Made by a program: the position numbers and the translations under genes | Shown: positions 1 through 6,339 of the stretch, piece after piece | Position numbering within the stretch: position 1 is the stretch's first letter | Layout of the letters: the number at the start of each line of letters is the position of its first letter | From: an uncultured Clostridium sp. | Lineage (GTDB): Bacteria; Bacillota; Clostridia; Christensenellales; Pumilibacteraceae | Reading direction: 5' to 3' | Assembly: GCA_900555125.1 (NCBI GenBank) | Contig: USKH01000034.1 | Coordinates: 1-9,260 of the forward strand | DNA length: 9,260 nt | Notes under the pieces: model-generated | Database searches by the model: none | The model's input: only the letters and a program-made list of their open reading frames with translations | What the model was told of the DNA's origin: nothing

Positions 1-52
1 GCTTTTTCTGAAAAAATTTTTAAAAAACCACTAAAATATCATTGACAATTTT
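1..52. other. AT-rich tail downstream of rep
   Basis: The stretch after the rep stop is almost pure A/T, with short self-complementary runs around 11-25. I see no GC-rich stem that would qualify as an intrinsic terminator. If the window is a complete circle, this sequence joins position 9260 and leads into the helix-turn-helix gene. Confidence 0.4.
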
Positions 53-889
53 TCACTTCATTATGTAACGCATTGCTTTACGAAGCCCTGTCTGATCTTC
101 TATCGCCTCGAAGTCATTTCTCCCGAACCTTTCCTTGAAGTACATATTTTGAAGCGTTATCTGCCTTTTATGCTCACTGAAACTATATGTGTTGTCCTCG
201 AACATAAATCCCGGCATCGTGCCGTCCGGGATGTAAAGTAAACCGTGAAAATGAAGTCTATCTTTTTCGGGCGAACGTTCCAAAACGCCGATATATTTCC
301 AGCCCTTTCGGGAGCAGAAATTGGAAAGCGTTTTCTTCAAGCATTTACGGAACGATTCTTCCGTATGCAACTTACTATCGTAGGTGAAAGTGCAAAAATA
401 GTTGAATCTCTGCAAGTTCGCTTTACGAGTCATTCTTATACGACGGGATATAACGTTTCGCTTTTTGCGGTCCATATTGTTGTTTACGTACAGAGTAGTT
501 TCGTCGTCCGTTTCAAAATATGGTCGCATGCCGTTAAAGATAAACTTTTTGCGTTCGTGTTTCTTCATTTTTTGTGCTTCTTGGTACAACTCGTCAAACA
601 ATTCTTTACGGGTAATTCGGCGAGCTTTCTTTGGCTTGTTTTCGCTATCCGTAGCGGTATTTTCGCCATCGGTAGGTACTTCTTCAACCAAAACATTATC
701 GTCCGATACAGCCGATTCTAAGCCGTTTTCTGAAGGTGTTTCATCGGCAACGAAAGAGGAAGTATTGTTATCTAAGACTTCGATTTCTTCTTCCATATGG
801 TAGCGTTTCGGTCGTACAGGTCTGGTTGTATTCGGTATTGCAATGTAGTGACTTCCGTCAAAATATACTTTGGTTTCGCCATAAGGCAT
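53..889 (-). CDS. HUH rolling-circle replication initiator (Rep), probably short at the C-terminus
   Basis: This is a replication initiator that would nick the element's origin through a tyrosine and start rolling-circle synthesis. Motif I is CTFTYD (residues 166-171), the metal-binding HUH motif is LHFHG (212-216, H213 and H215), and motif III is MRYIMK (273-278) with Y275 as the likely nucleophile. Residues 1-30 carry a basic, proline-containing leader (GSHYIAIPNTTRP) that I associate with Rep proteins of Clostridial elements. Residues 32-85 are acidic and low-complexity, and 86-160 are basic and helical. There is no helicase domain, so a host helicase would be needed. The ATG follows AAAGGAGG at four bases. 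The protein ends three residues after Y275, whereas relatives as I remember them continue well beyond motif III, so a C-terminal truncation is suspected. It is the last gene of the long operon, 37 bases after the ATPase gene. The family call is firm; completeness is uncertain. Confidence 0.9.
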   Translation of the reverse strand: MPYGETKVYFDGSHYIAIPNTTRPVRPKRYHMEEEIEVLDNNTSSFVADETPSENGLESAVSDDNVLVEEVPTDGENTATDSENKPKKARRITRKELFDELYQEAQKMKKHERKKFIFNGMRPYFETDDETTLYVNNNMDRKKRNVISRRIRMTRKANLQRFNYFCTFTYDSKLHTEESFRKCLKKTLSNFCSRKGWKYIGVLERSPEKDRLHFHGLLYIPDGTMPGFMFEDNTYSFSEHKRQITLQNMYFKERFGRNDFEAIEDQTGLRKAMRYIMK

Positions 890-926
890 AATTCCTCCTT
901 TGCCGTATAAAGTGGCACGAGAATTC

Positions 927-3056
927 TCAGTTCATAGCAGCATCCTCCTCGTTGCTTTTATACAGCGCGTTTATGAAATAACTGTGCTGCTCTTTGAGTT
1001 CGGAAACAGAGGCTTTCTCCGTTGCGTATTCTATGTAGTCATTTATTCCTGTCTTTGCGTTTCTCGCCACCTCGTTGAAATAGTCCGAGAAACAGTCTGT
1101 TGAAAATCTTTTTGCGTAAATTTTTCTGTTCATTAAGTAATATTTCCTTTTGTCGGGCTTGCCGTCCATAGTGCCACGTTCTTTCTCGATTTGCAGAACG
1201 GAATACCCGTATTTGTTGTAAATTTTCAGGTTACATTGCCATAGTTTTGCCGCTAAAGATTTAAGCAAATACACAAGCAAAGTATTGTCGCCGCGACGGT
1301 AACGGAAATCGTAATATAGGGCTATAACGCGATTAACGAGCCATTCGGTAATCATTTCTTCTATCGTATAAAGCGGCAAAGCAAGCCTTTGCTCTCCGGA
1401 AGAAACGATGTGGATGATGTCGCATAAATCTCTGGCATCTGCTCCCCAAGATTCCGGTCGCTGTTCGTCCGTGAACACCTTTATAAACGGAAAGTTGTCT
1501 ATCGTTGCCGAGTGGCGACACATTTTAAGCCACGAATTGAACAGATCGTTTTTCTGGTTTGTTTCGTCGTTCTTTTTCCTAACCTCTTTGAGTTCAAGGT
1601 TATTTCCGCGTTCTTTTCCGACTTCCGTAATAGCTACAACGCCGAACTCAAAACTACCTGCTTTGGGATTGTTTTCAAGCACCTTTTTGCCCAAGCGAAG
1701 CATGTCGAAATCCAAGATATGGGAGTGTCTGCCGCCAGTCAGATTTTCCGGAAAAAAGTCCGTCACCCACATAGGAAAATTGCCTTCGGAAATAACGAAA
1801 TTATCGGTACGTATTGAAAAATTCGATACAATCAGGCTGCTTTCGATGACGTAAACAAAGTACGCCAAAGCATAAGTTTCGAGTACGTCAAACAGCGATT
1901 TTATACTTAATGCGTCGCAAAATTCGCCGCCGTAACGGGCGATGTCGTAGCCGTAAATTTGCTCGGTATTATCTGCGTTTTTGAGATAACGTTCACGCTT
2001 TTTATGCACAAAAATCTTGGCCGAAGCAAGGTTGTAAATTTGCCCGTATCCCATAGCAGTTTGTATCTGTTTTTCAAAGCAAATCCACGGAAAGTACGGG
2101 AACTTCATATCTGCGTTCTGCAAGATTTCGAGAGCCTTTTGTCTGAACATAACTTCCTGACTTAACGCCATATCCGTAATAAGCGTCGTCTTTTTCTTGC
2201 CCATACTTCCGCAACTCATAGACACGATAGGCAGTTCGTTTATGAATCCGCAATTACGCGCTTCGAAGTGTCTTAATCTGTTTTTGGCAATCTTTCGGCG
2301 CCAACGGTCGAACAAAACCAAGCCAATAATAGCCAAAACCCACAACGGAACGTGTGTAAACAACACCTGTAAATCTACCGCGAGTTTTACGAACTGCGGA
2401 TAAATCGTGCCGAGCTGAAAGGAAATGGCGAAGAAGAAGTAATAGGCAAAAAACTCTACCACTATCGTCGCCAAATTGAGATGAAATATCCAAATAATAA
2501 GCCACATTATCCAAATCCAACGGTTTTGCCTTACAAAATCTATGTAATCGAGTATCAGATTTTTTAGCGGCAATACCGTTCTTTTTGTCAGCCACTTATA
2601 CGCTTTGAGCGGTTTCGTGTCTATGTTGTAGTTGTTGTTTACCGCGCCATAAATGCGTTTTATAACCACAATTACCAAGATGAAACACGGCAAGAGTATA
2701 GTTATAATCTTCATAAAATCAACAAGTTTTTCCGCCGTGACAGCACCCCATAACTTGAAGTTTTTTCCGTTGAAAAACCAATAGAAATAGTCTTTCGTTC
2801 TCTGTGTAAATCCGCCGAAATTGGACGGTAAATTTGTCGTGTTGTCAAGCACTTTCGACGGCAGAATTACACTTGGAAAGTTGCTTGTTTCTATCCCGAA
2901 TAAGTTCATAAAATAATACTTAAAACTGCCGTATAGGTCGATTAACGCCTCGTAGCTTCGGCAATAGGATAGTTGAAATGCAAATATTCCGAGCAGTGTA
3001 AAACCTACAAAAATTACCACCGTAACGATGATATTAAATCTTCTGTATCGCTTCAT
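927..3056 (-). CDS. Polytopic membrane ATPase, Zot/pI-like (FtsK/HerA superfamily)
   Basis: This is a predicted inner-membrane motor ATPase. The N-terminal 260 residues hold about five hydrophobic segments (roughly 8-28, 111-133, 179-198, 200-220 and 236-250), followed by a basic cytoplasmic turn (RWRRK). A P-loop-like motif, CGSMGKKKTT, lies at 282-291. A Walker-B-like strand, FGVVAITEVGKERGNN, lies at 471-486. Then come an RH pair (R514, H515) and FIKVFTDEQR...ADAR (524-542), which matches the RH...Q...R arrangement after Walker B in Zot/pI ATPases. Classical pI has its ATPase N-terminal and one membrane segment; here the order is reversed and the protein is far longer, so FtsK-like or coupling-protein roles remain possible. 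The P-loop has lysine (K288) where GxxGxGKT has its last glycine. The start overlaps the end of the 43-residue peptide gene, and rep follows. Likely role: driving export of DNA or virions across the membrane. Superfamily fairly sure; role inferred. Confidence 0.75.
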   Translation of the reverse strand: MKRYRRFNIIVTVVIFVGFTLLGIFAFQLSYCRSYEALIDLYGSFKYYFMNLFGIETSNFPSVILPSKVLDNTTNLPSNFGGFTQRTKDYFYWFFNGKNFKLWGAVTAEKLVDFMKIITILLPCFILVIVVIKRIYGAVNNNYNIDTKPLKAYKWLTKRTVLPLKNLILDYIDFVRQNRWIWIMWLIIWIFHLNLATIVVEFFAYYFFFAISFQLGTIYPQFVKLAVDLQVLFTHVPLWVLAIIGLVLFDRWRRKIAKNRLRHFEARNCGFINELPIVSMSCGSMGKKKTTLITDMALSQEVMFRQKALEILQNADMKFPYFPWICFEKQIQTAMGYGQIYNLASAKIFVHKKRERYLKNADNTEQIYGYDIARYGGEFCDALSIKSLFDVLETYALAYFVYVIESSLIVSNFSIRTDNFVISEGNFPMWVTDFFPENLTGGRHSHILDFDMLRLGKKVLENNPKAGSFEFGVVAITEVGKERGNNLELKEVRKKNDETNQKNDLFNSWLKMCRHSATIDNFPFIKVFTDEQRPESWGADARDLCDIIHIVSSGEQRLALPLYTIEEMITEWLVNRVIALYYDFRYRRGDNTLLVYLLKSLAAKLWQCNLKIYNKYGYSVLQIEKERGTMDGKPDKRKYYLMNRKIYAKRFSTDCFSDYFNEVARNAKTGINDYIEYATEKASVSELKEQHSYFINALYKSNEEDAAMN

Positions 3057-3165
3057 AAGCCGCCTCCGAAATTGCTAATTGTTTTGCCGTAAACACCGCG
3101 TAACTTATGAGCAAAATCATAAGTATAAGCAGTACTACGGCGAGTATTCTTTTTAATATTTTCAT
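3034..3165 (-). CDS. 43-residue single-pass membrane peptide
   Basis: This short gene starts at ATG 3165, about ten bases after GGAGG (3176-3180). It encodes a basic N-terminus (MKILKR), one long hydrophobic helix (residues 7-26) and a mildly amphipathic tail (KQLAISEAAYEAIQKI). Its stop lies 20 bases inside the start of the ATPase gene in another frame, which implies translational coupling. The positive N-terminus predicts an N-in orientation. Size and topology fit a minor coat or assembly peptide of a filamentous phage, or a small accessory subunit of the ATPase. It has neither the acidic N-terminus nor the basic C-terminus of a typical major coat protein. I recognise no family. The ribosome binding site, overlap and hydrophobicity make the gene credible; its function is unknown. 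Confidence 0.7.
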   Translation of the reverse strand: MKILKRILAVVLLILMILLISYAVFTAKQLAISEAAYEAIQKI

Positions 3166-3181
3166 TTAGTTTTATCCTCCT

Positions 3182-3216
3182 AAAAAAAGTAACGCCGACA
3201 GATCTCTCTGCCGGCG
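3182..3216 (-). terminator. Terminator or attenuator hairpin between the pIII-like gene and the 43-residue peptide gene
   Basis: The arms at 3193-3201 and 3208-3216 pair as CGCCG plus CAG with one internal A/C mismatch and a six-base loop. On the minus strand the stem is followed by TTAC and seven Ts (3182-3188), the layout of an intrinsic terminator. The next gene's GGAGG begins two bases after the T run, leaving no room for a new promoter. It therefore probably reduces rather than stops transcription, or marks a processed mRNA end. Confidence 0.7.
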
Positions 3217-3222
3217 CGTTTG

Positions 3223-4602
3223 TTACTGTCGTTTGCGTTTTATTGCTTTTATAAGCGCCGCTATTCCGTTCATGGGTAGCATTACAATCCAAACGACCGC
3301 CTTTAAGATATACGGCAGAACGGGAGCAAGCAATATAATTGCTAAAATCAGCATTATCAGCGCCGCCAACTTTTTGCCCGTATCGTTCAGGCTTACGTCT
3401 ATGTCCGTTTTGTTGGACGGATCTTTGCCGCCCGTTTGTTTGTTGTCGATCGTACCCAAGTTGTAAGTTATTCCGTCCGTTTCGAACTTCAAACGCAATA
3501 TAGTTACGTCACCTACAACGGTAGATGACGAATACTGCGAACCCGTTCCCGTGTAATCGGGAGTAAAGGAATAGGCGGTTTCCGTAAAGCGAAGAACCCA
3601 CTTCTTTCCTTTTAGTTCGTTCAATGCAGAGTCGGTAAGTTTTGTAGAAACTTTAACGTCGAGCACCGCACCATGAAATATGTTTTCGCGATTTTCTCCG
3701 CTTATAAAGTCGTCAACTGTCTGAATTCTGTCCCATTTGTAAGTTCCTGCGAACCAGCCTTCCCCGGTATGTTCTACCTTGTCCGTGTATTTGAGATAAG
3801 AATAGTTATCCTGTTTTGTGCCGAAAGTTTCCTTTTCGCCTACAAACGCAGTCCAATTCCAATTATACGATTGCGTGGTATAGTAAACGTCCGCTTCGAG
3901 AAGTTTGTCTATGGGCTTGTCCGTATTAAAAGCCACGAAATGGCTATCGCATGCGGAATTGTAAAGCGTAAATCCGTTTTCATATCTGACGAACCCCACA
4001 AACTTGTCCGTTACGACGATTGTGTCTATATCCACACAATTTACGTAAGGCTTGCCGTTGATTGTGCCGAAAGCGTATTGCTTAGAAACATTGTAATTCA
4101 CTTCGGTCACGGTGTTGTCGTTGCCCGTCGCGGGATCGATTGTTTTATCCCATTTTCGGTAAACAGACGTAATAGCGTAATATCTTACGGCATCGTCTTT
4201 AACTACAAAGTCTGAAACCTTATATTTGAAAAACACTCCGTCGGCATTCAGCAGTTCAAGTTTGTAATTGTGGTAAGAAACGGCGTCGTTTATGGTTGTA
4301 GAAATGTTGATGGACGAAGCAACCAAGCCTTTCAGCTGTCCGCTCGGTTGGTAAACGTAAACAAAGAGTTCTTTGTCGCTGCTTTCCGCAAGCTGGATTA
4401 TCTGTAAGGAGTAATCGGTCGCCTTTTCGGGATAGTTATCCTTGGAAAAGGAACCGTCGCGCTGTAAATCTTCCAGAACGTTTGTATATGTAACCTTGCT
4501 TTCCGCTTTGGCGATGACGGGAACTTGTGCCGCCGTTATGACGGCACTTATTCCTAAAACGAAAGCGAGAAGCATTACCGCTAATCTCTTTTTCATCGTC
4601 AA
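3223..4602 (-). CDS. Secreted, C-terminally membrane-anchored protein (pIII-like topology)
   Basis: Residues 3-34 form a classical signal peptide (MKKR, hydrophobic core, AKA-ES cleavage near 33). A largely beta-predicted ectodomain runs to about residue 405. The tail has two hydrophobic stretches (412-431 and 433-452) and ends in IKRKRQ, so the protein stays anchored with a basic cytoplasmic end. The ectodomain contains NYPEKATDYSLQIIQLAESSD (about 56-76), a pattern I recall from unnamed Clostridial surface proteins. Secretion signal, long ectodomain and C-terminal anchor match the topology of filamentous-phage pIII, though I see no sequence match to it. The best start is TTG at 4602, because a perfect 12-base Shine-Dalgarno lies ten bases upstream; ATG 4596 would be 16 bases away. 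The start overlaps the upstream gene's TGA. Proposed role: adsorption or surface attachment; unproven. Confidence 0.8.
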   Translation of the reverse strand: MTMKKRLAVMLLAFVLGISAVITAAQVPVIAKAESKVTYTNVLEDLQRDGSFSKDNYPEKATDYSLQIIQLAESSDKELFVYVYQPSGQLKGLVASSINISTTINDAVSYHNYKLELLNADGVFFKYKVSDFVVKDDAVRYYAITSVYRKWDKTIDPATGNDNTVTEVNYNVSKQYAFGTINGKPYVNCVDIDTIVVTDKFVGFVRYENGFTLYNSACDSHFVAFNTDKPIDKLLEADVYYTTQSYNWNWTAFVGEKETFGTKQDNYSYLKYTDKVEHTGEGWFAGTYKWDRIQTVDDFISGENRENIFHGAVLDVKVSTKLTDSALNELKGKKWVLRFTETAYSFTPDYTGTGSQYSSSTVVGDVTILRLKFETDGITYNLGTIDNKQTGGKDPSNKTDIDVSLNDTGKKLAALIMLILAIILLAPVLPYILKAVVWIVMLPMNGIAALIKAIKRKRQ

Positions 4603-5189
4603 AACCAGATCACCTCCTTATCGAAGGATACTCCGGTAACTCTGCCCGAAACTGAGAAGTTGAGTTTTATAACCGACTTACCGTCCTTAGAAATAACAAG
4701 TAGCGTAAACATATCTTTGTAAGACTTATCGTCGCAAGAAGTGACGGTATCGCCGTAGATTTGCTCTAAAATATCCGTAACGCCGTTGCCTTTAGGCTTT
4801 ATCGAAAACTTATCTCCGTCGGTCGTTATATCAAACCCTGCGGTAAAATTTTCTTCCGCCTGAAAAGTATGAGTTTTACCGTCCACGGCAAAAGCGAAAT
4901 CCTTTCCGTCAAGCTTGTTCGGCACCACTTTAAGCGAATAACCTTTGTTGTTGCTGTCCGTCGAAAGATTACGTACAACGCCGTTTAACGGTCGCGTTTC
5001 GGTAATAACGTATCCGCCGGAAGCGTCCGTAACGATGGTTTTATCCACCGTTACATAAAAGGTTTTCACTTTGTCGGTAAAGCCGTTTGTAAGCTGAAAT
5101 ATAAGTCCGACTACGGCAATAATTGCAAGGACGATCAGAACGTAAACAGTAACTCCGAGTGTTGTTTTTGTTGCCTTTTTTGCACTCAT
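4599..5189 (-). CDS. N-terminally anchored 196-residue ectodomain protein
   Basis: A short basic N-terminus (MSAKKATK) is followed by one hydrophobic helix (residues 11-32) and an ectodomain of about 160 residues with alternating beta-strand patterns. There is no cleavage site, so it should be a single-pass protein with its C-terminus outside. I recognise no family. The last residues, GVSFDKEVIWF (186-196), resemble the first strand of a Big_2-type Ig domain and match the end of the neighbouring 367-residue protein. The ATG follows AAAGGAGG. The gene lies 29 bases after the Ig-like protein gene and its stop overlaps the TTG start of the next, so the surface proteins look coupled. Possible roles are minor virion protein, cell-surface subunit or partner of the Ig-like protein. 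The gene is secure; the role is unknown. Confidence 0.8.
   Translation of the reverse strand: MSAKKATKTTLGVTVYVLIVLAIIAVVGLIFQLTNGFTDKVKTFYVTVDKTIVTDASGGYVITETRPLNGVVRNLSTDSNNKGYSLKVVPNKLDGKDFAFAVDGKTHTFQAEENFTAGFDITTDGDKFSIKPKGNGVTDILEQIYGDTVTSCDDKSYKDMFTLLVISKDGKSVIKLNFSVSGRVTGVSFDKEVIWF
4608..4619 (-). promoter_or_regulatory. Perfect 12-base Shine-Dalgarno setting a TTG start
   Basis: On the minus strand this reads AAGGAGGTGATC, complementary to the whole 3' end of 16S rRNA (GATCACCTCCTT). It sits inside the last codons of the upstream 196-residue gene. The GGAGG core ends ten bases before TTG 4602 and 16 before ATG 4596, which favours TTG as the start. Confidence 0.75.
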
Positions 5190-5218
5190 AATTTACCTCC
5201 TTTCGCCTGTAGCGTTGG

Positions 5219-6322
5219 TCAAATATTGACCGTAGACTTGTTAAGGCTTACGCTTTTAACCGAGGTAACCAGCCAGACTTTTACAGTTTCGGATAGTCCG
5301 CTTACGGTGTCTTTTACGGTAATCGTAAAGTAACACGAAGGAAGAGCGGCTATGTTTGCCTTACTGTTTGTTTCAAAGTCTTTACCTCCGGTTAATCCGT
5401 ATTCGTCCTCGAAAACATATCTGCCTTTATATGTCGTTCCGGTAAAATATTCGGTATCGTTTACCATTTCGTCATAATAGTTTTCAACAACAACGGTGCC
5501 GGTTTTCACAGTAAGAGTCGTTCCCGAAATGGTAGCCGAAGTAATGAACTTGTTTACTATGTCGGACATTTTCCTTTTCGCCATATTGGAGAAACTTCCC
5601 ATACCGCTGCTTCCGTCAACAAATTCGTCGCCGAAGTAAAGTTCTCCTACGCCGCCGAGCGTGACCGTAAGATTTTTACTGCCGATCGTGTTAAAGATGT
5701 TTCCGAGATTTACGGTAAAGTTGTAAGTCTTATTCGTTCCGAGTTGATAGTAATTGCCTCGGTTTGTATCACTAATCGGGTTTAGAGAGCTGTTAGTGAT
5801 ACTTATCGTGCTTGCAACGCCTACGAACGAAACCGTACAATTTGCCGTAAAACCGCCGTCGCGAGTGGTAACGGTAATGATGATTTTATCTCCGCCGAAA
5901 GCCTTTTTACAGGAAATCGTGGCGGTAAGCGAACCGTCTGAATCCTGCGTTACGGTAACGTAATCGGTTACGGCTTCCTTGCCGTGAGTGGGAGCAGCTC
6001 CCCAAGCGATAGAATAATCCACCTGTTGGTTTGCCGCGTCCCACGGCGTAACGGATGCCTGTATCTTTACGTCAACCGTCTGTCCGTTTGCTTGCGCGGC
6101 GGCGAGTGTCTTTGCCGTAAACGCCATAGCTTTGGGCATATTGTAAACTTTAGGTTCCGAGTATTCGAAGTCGGGTTCGCCATGTAGTTCCGCAGTGGAA
6201 ACGGTAGGCGCATTATTCTTTACCGAATAGCAAATACCTATGATTCCTGCGGTAAGAATGGTAAGCACGGCAAGCAAAATCGCCGTAATTTTCAATACTT
6301 TTTGTCTCTTCGTATTAGTCAT
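5219..6322 (-). CDS. Membrane-anchored Ig-like (Big_2-like) surface protein
   Basis: A basic N-terminus and hydrophobic helix (residues 11-31) anchor the protein, followed by a polar linker. Residues about 60-168 resemble a bacterial Ig-like group 2 domain: VDVKIQASVTPWDAANQQVDYSIAW, then DGSLTATISCKKAFGGDKIIITVTTRDGG and a closing CTVSFVG strand. Residues 170-350 form a second beta-rich region with no family I can name. The chain ends VKSVSLNKSTVNI, which resembles the start of another Big_2 domain, yet TGA follows at once. No Big_2 continuation is visible in the three frames downstream. The ATG follows GGGAGG at seven bases. Big_2 domains occur in adhesins and phage or cell-surface proteins, so an adhesion or structural role is likely. 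The Ig-like call for the first domain is fairly confident; the second region is unassigned. Confidence 0.8.
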   Translation of the reverse strand: MTNTKRQKVLKITAILLAVLTILTAGIIGICYSVKNNAPTVSTAELHGEPDFEYSEPKVYNMPKAMAFTAKTLAAAQANGQTVDVKIQASVTPWDAANQQVDYSIAWGAAPTHGKEAVTDYVTVTQDSDGSLTATISCKKAFGGDKIIITVTTRDGGFTANCTVSFVGVASTISITNSSLNPISDTNRGNYYQLGTNKTYNFTVNLGNIFNTIGSKNLTVTLGGVGELYFGDEFVDGSSGMGSFSNMAKRKMSDIVNKFITSATISGTTLTVKTGTVVVENYYDEMVNDTEYFTGTTYKGRYVFEDEYGLTGGKDFETNSKANIAALPSCYFTITVKDTVSGLSETVKVWLVTSVKSVSLNKSTVNI

Positions 6323-6339
6323 TTATTGTCCTCCCGAAA

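Noticed and set aside
1..52. Intrinsic terminator after rep
   Set aside because: The only stems are short and wholly A/T, with no GC-rich hairpin before a T run.
245..803. Plus-strand open frames of 158 and 133 codons opposite rep
   Set aside because: They lie antisense to a gene with clear HUH motifs, have no ribosome binding site and encode no recognisable protein.
1443..1490. TDEQ in the ATPase as Walker B
   Set aside because: An earlier strand (FGVVAITEVGKE) fits Walker B better, and TDEQR fits the following glutamine strand seen in Zot-type ATPases.
1408..1854. Plus-strand open frame of 148 codons opposite the ATPase
   Set aside because: It is antisense to motif-bearing coding sequence, low in plausibility, and has no initiation signal.
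3673..4215. Plus-strand open frame of 180 codons
   Set aside because: It is a shadow of the secreted C-terminally anchored protein gene and has no ribosome binding site.
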